Assembly (NCBI GenBank): GCA_947498415.1
Contig: CANMKB010000002.1
Span: 496,001 to 560,000 of the forward strand
DNA length: 64,000 bases
From: an uncultured Paracoccaceae bacterium
GTDB lineage: Bacteria; Pseudomonadota; Alphaproteobacteria; Rhodobacterales; Rhodobacteraceae
Direction of reading: 5' to 3'
Shown: positions 62,572-64,000 of the stretch, piece after piece
Numbering within the stretch: position 1 is the stretch's first letter
Layout: each line of letters starts with the position of its first letter
Notes under the pieces: generated by a model
Told to the model about the DNA's origin: nothing
Databases searched by the model: none
What the model saw: only the letters and a program-made list of their open reading frames with translations
Translations under genes and position numbers: made by a program

Positions 62572-63656
62572 TCTGCAGCCTCCGGCATTTGATCAGCCCC
62601 TGCCTCGCGGCGCATTTTGCGCACGAGTTCCAATTCAGATTGAAAATCAACGTAATGCGGAAGTTTGATGTGCTCGAGAAATCCCGTCGCCTGAATATTG
62701 TCGCCGTGATACAGCACAAATTCAGCATCTTGGGCGGGAGCGCCAACGTTGTCTTCGCCCAATTCCTCCCAGCGTAAAGCGCGGTCCACCAAAGACATCG
62801 AAATCGATTTGCGCTCAGATTGCCCAAACACCAGACCATAGCCGCGGGTAAATTGGGGCGGCTCTGACTTGGAGCCTTTGAACTGGTTCACCGTTTCACA
62901 TTCAGTGACGGTGATTTCCCCAACCTCAATGGCAAACCCCAATTCGGGGATGTCCATTTCAACCGCGACTTGACCAATCCGCAATTCGCCAACAAAAGCG
63001 TGTGTGCGCCCGTAGCCACGTTGCGTAGAATAGGCCATGCCTAACGTAAACCCTTCATCTGCGCGGGCCAGAGCTTGCAGGCGCAAGGCACGTTCGGCCG
63101 GCAATTCAAGCGGCTCGCGCGTGAGATCAGGCGGGGTTGTGTCATCGCGAGGGGCCTCTTCGATCAGGCCTTCCTGATTAAGAAACTCTGCAACATGGGG
63201 AACAAGGTCGCCAGAGGCTTTGCGCTCTGGTGCGCTGGTTGGTGCGCCCTCTGCGGCCAGTTTGAAATCCAGCAAACGGTGCGTGTAGTCAAACGTCGGG
63301 CCAAGCACCTGCCCGCCTGGCAAGTCTTTGTAGGTTGCCGAAATCCGGCGTTCACATTCCATCTCGGAGGTTTCGATGGGTCGCGTGTTGCCAAACCGCG
63401 GCAATGTGGTGCGATAGGCGCGGATCAGAAAGATCGCTTCGATCAAATCGCCACGTGATTGCTTCATCGCAAGGGCCGCCAAATCTGGGTCATACAACGA
63501 GCCTTCGGCCATGACGCGGTTGACGGCAATGGTCAGCTGCGACTTGATCTGCTCTACCGACAGCTCTGCAATCGCGACATCCCCCCGGCGTTCCTCGGCC
63601 AACCAAGCATGTGCGTTTTCAATCGCCCGTTCGCCGCCTTTTACTGCAACATACAT
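62568..63656 (-). CDS. phnI: C-P lyase core protein PhnI
   Basis: PhnI, with PhnG, H and L, transfers the phosphonate to ribose at the ATP adenine position. The 362-aa protein starts MYVAVKGGERAIENAHAWLA and has LIEAIFLIRAYRTTLPRF, RRISATYKDLPGGQVLGPTFDYTHRLLDF, and GYGRTHAFVGELR. Its start overlaps the phnH stop by one base (TGATG). Confidence 0.96.
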   Translation of the reverse strand: MYVAVKGGERAIENAHAWLAEERRGDVAIAELSVEQIKSQLTIAVNRVMAEGSLYDPDLAALAMKQSRGDLIEAIFLIRAYRTTLPRFGNTRPIETSEMECERRISATYKDLPGGQVLGPTFDYTHRLLDFKLAAEGAPTSAPERKASGDLVPHVAEFLNQEGLIEEAPRDDTTPPDLTREPLELPAERALRLQALARADEGFTLGMAYSTQRGYGRTHAFVGELRIGQVAVEMDIPELGFAIEVGEITVTECETVNQFKGSKSEPPQFTRGYGLVFGQSERKSISMSLVDRALRWEELGEDNVGAPAQDAEFVLYHGDNIQATGFLEHIKLPHYVDFQSELELVRKMRREAGADQMPEAAE

Positions 63657-64000
63657 CAGCGCACCTCTGTGCTGCGTGGCAGGGCCGCGATGCGGCTGCC
63701 ACTTGTGAAAAAGAAATCCAGTCCAAGCGGGAAAAGCGCGTGATTGTGCTGAAACACTGCAACCTCAGGCAAATGCATTTGTGCGGTTTGTTGGATGCCC
63801 GGGCCAGTCAGTGTAGCCCCTTTGCTGCCTGCAGCTTCAAGCGCATCGGTTTCAACGATCAGTGTTGTCGAGCGATCAGGATATTCTGCTGTCCCAATGG
63901 GATAGGCTGAAATGGGCACAAGGGCGGCCCAGGTACCAACCGCGAAATCTGCATGGGATGGGCCAACCAGTGGGGCACCGATGTGAAAAGCGATCCATTC
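63656..64000 (-). CDS. phnH: PhnH, phosphonate C-P lyase subunit, C-terminal part
   Basis: The frame runs off the right window edge without a start and ends at TGA 63656-63658. The visible 114 residues include IAFHIGAPLVGPSHADFAVG, ISAYPIGTAEYPDRSTTLIV, LTGPGIQ, and FPLGLDFFFTSGSRIAALPR, the classic PhnH C-terminus. phnG should lie outside the window on the right. PhnH is required for phosphonate-nucleotide formation in the PhnGHIJ complex. Confidence 0.95.
   Translation of the reverse strand, partial: EWIAFHIGAPLVGPSHADFAVGTWAALVPISAYPIGTAEYPDRSTTLIVETDALEAAGSKGATLTGPGIQQTAQMHLPEVAVFQHNHALFPLGLDFFFTSGSRIAALPRSTEVR

Noticed and set aside
1..64000. CRISPR arrays, prophage, rRNA operons, complete insertion sequences
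   Set aside because: No regularly spaced repeats, phage structural genes, rRNA signatures or intact transposase genes were seen.

Overview
The window looks like chromosomal DNA of an alphaproteobacterium, most likely a marine Rhodobacterales (Roseobacter-group) bacterium. The grounds are family resemblance of many proteins, a type-A RNase P RNA, a ureDA-x-BC-EFG / urtABCDE block next to each other, an alphaproteobacterial-type phn operon, a probable ybhL-type leader in front of a Bax-inhibitor-1 gene, and densely packed operons with 1-4 nt stop/start overlaps. No search was run, so genus and species are not claimed. There is no prophage, CRISPR array, rRNA operon or intact insertion sequence.

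Layout. 0-4.4 kb (mostly minus): a LysE exporter cut by the window edge, a type II restriction-modification pair (PD-(D/E)XK nuclease and C5-cytosine methyltransferase), 5-formyl-THF cyclo-ligase and an MgtE Mg2+ channel. 4.6-7.8 kb: purine salvage/catabolism, with guanine deaminase facing an 8-oxoguanine-deaminase-like enzyme that is coupled to a secreted CAP-domain protein. 7.9-13.3 kb: HisN-like phosphatase, XRE regulator, quinone oxidoreductase, LysR regulator, DUF1127 peptide, BI-1 membrane protein behind a candidate RNA leader, GNAT enzyme, ribosomal protein L33. 13.5-20.5 kb: RNase P RNA, amidase plus lipoprotein, gatA/gatC, a ceramidase-family membrane protein, tadA, an RluB-type pseudouridine synthase and a TerC-family transporter. 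20.7-26.1 kb: the most intriguing block, a 28-codon membrane peptide, XpaC-like protein, TelA-like protein, DUF2927 lipoprotein, an SPFH protein with a GYF-like tail, and a double zinc-ribbon membrane protein, all co-oriented and tightly spaced. 26.1-34.6 kb: dtd, a PhnA/YjdM-type zinc-ribbon protein, glpK, acyl-CoA synthetase, an MsbA-like ABC exporter, tRNA-Gly(UCC), and a D-lactate-dehydrogenase-type flavoprotein.

35-46.4 kb is a urea unit: the urease operon ureD-ureA-(58-aa His-rich peptide)-ureB-ureC-ureE-ureF-ureG on the minus strand and, divergently, the urea ABC transporter urtABCDE, separated by a 361-bp regulatory gap. UrtABCDE imports urea and the nickel enzyme UreABC hydrolyses it to ammonia and CO2. 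46.4-48.6 kb is a decayed patch between the urt terminator and tRNA-Ser(UGA): a 55-codon ORF with an excellent Shine-Dalgarno, a frameshifted peroxiredoxin-like pseudogene, an intact glutathione-S-transferase gene and an IS3-family transposase remnant.

48.8-55.9 kb (plus): a SPOR-domain lipoprotein, D,D-carboxypeptidase, tmk, holB, tatD, a PhnP-like metallo-hydrolase (a housekeeping chain with overlapping starts), an AEC transporter and a FrnE/DsbA-type oxidoreductase. 55.9-58.4 kb: 5-oxoprolinase operon pxpB-pxpC-pxpA. 58.5-64 kb: carbon-phosphorus lyase operon phnH-I-J-K-L-N-M, entering from the right window edge. The region as a whole is rich in N and P scavenging functions: urea, oxoproline, purines and phosphonates.
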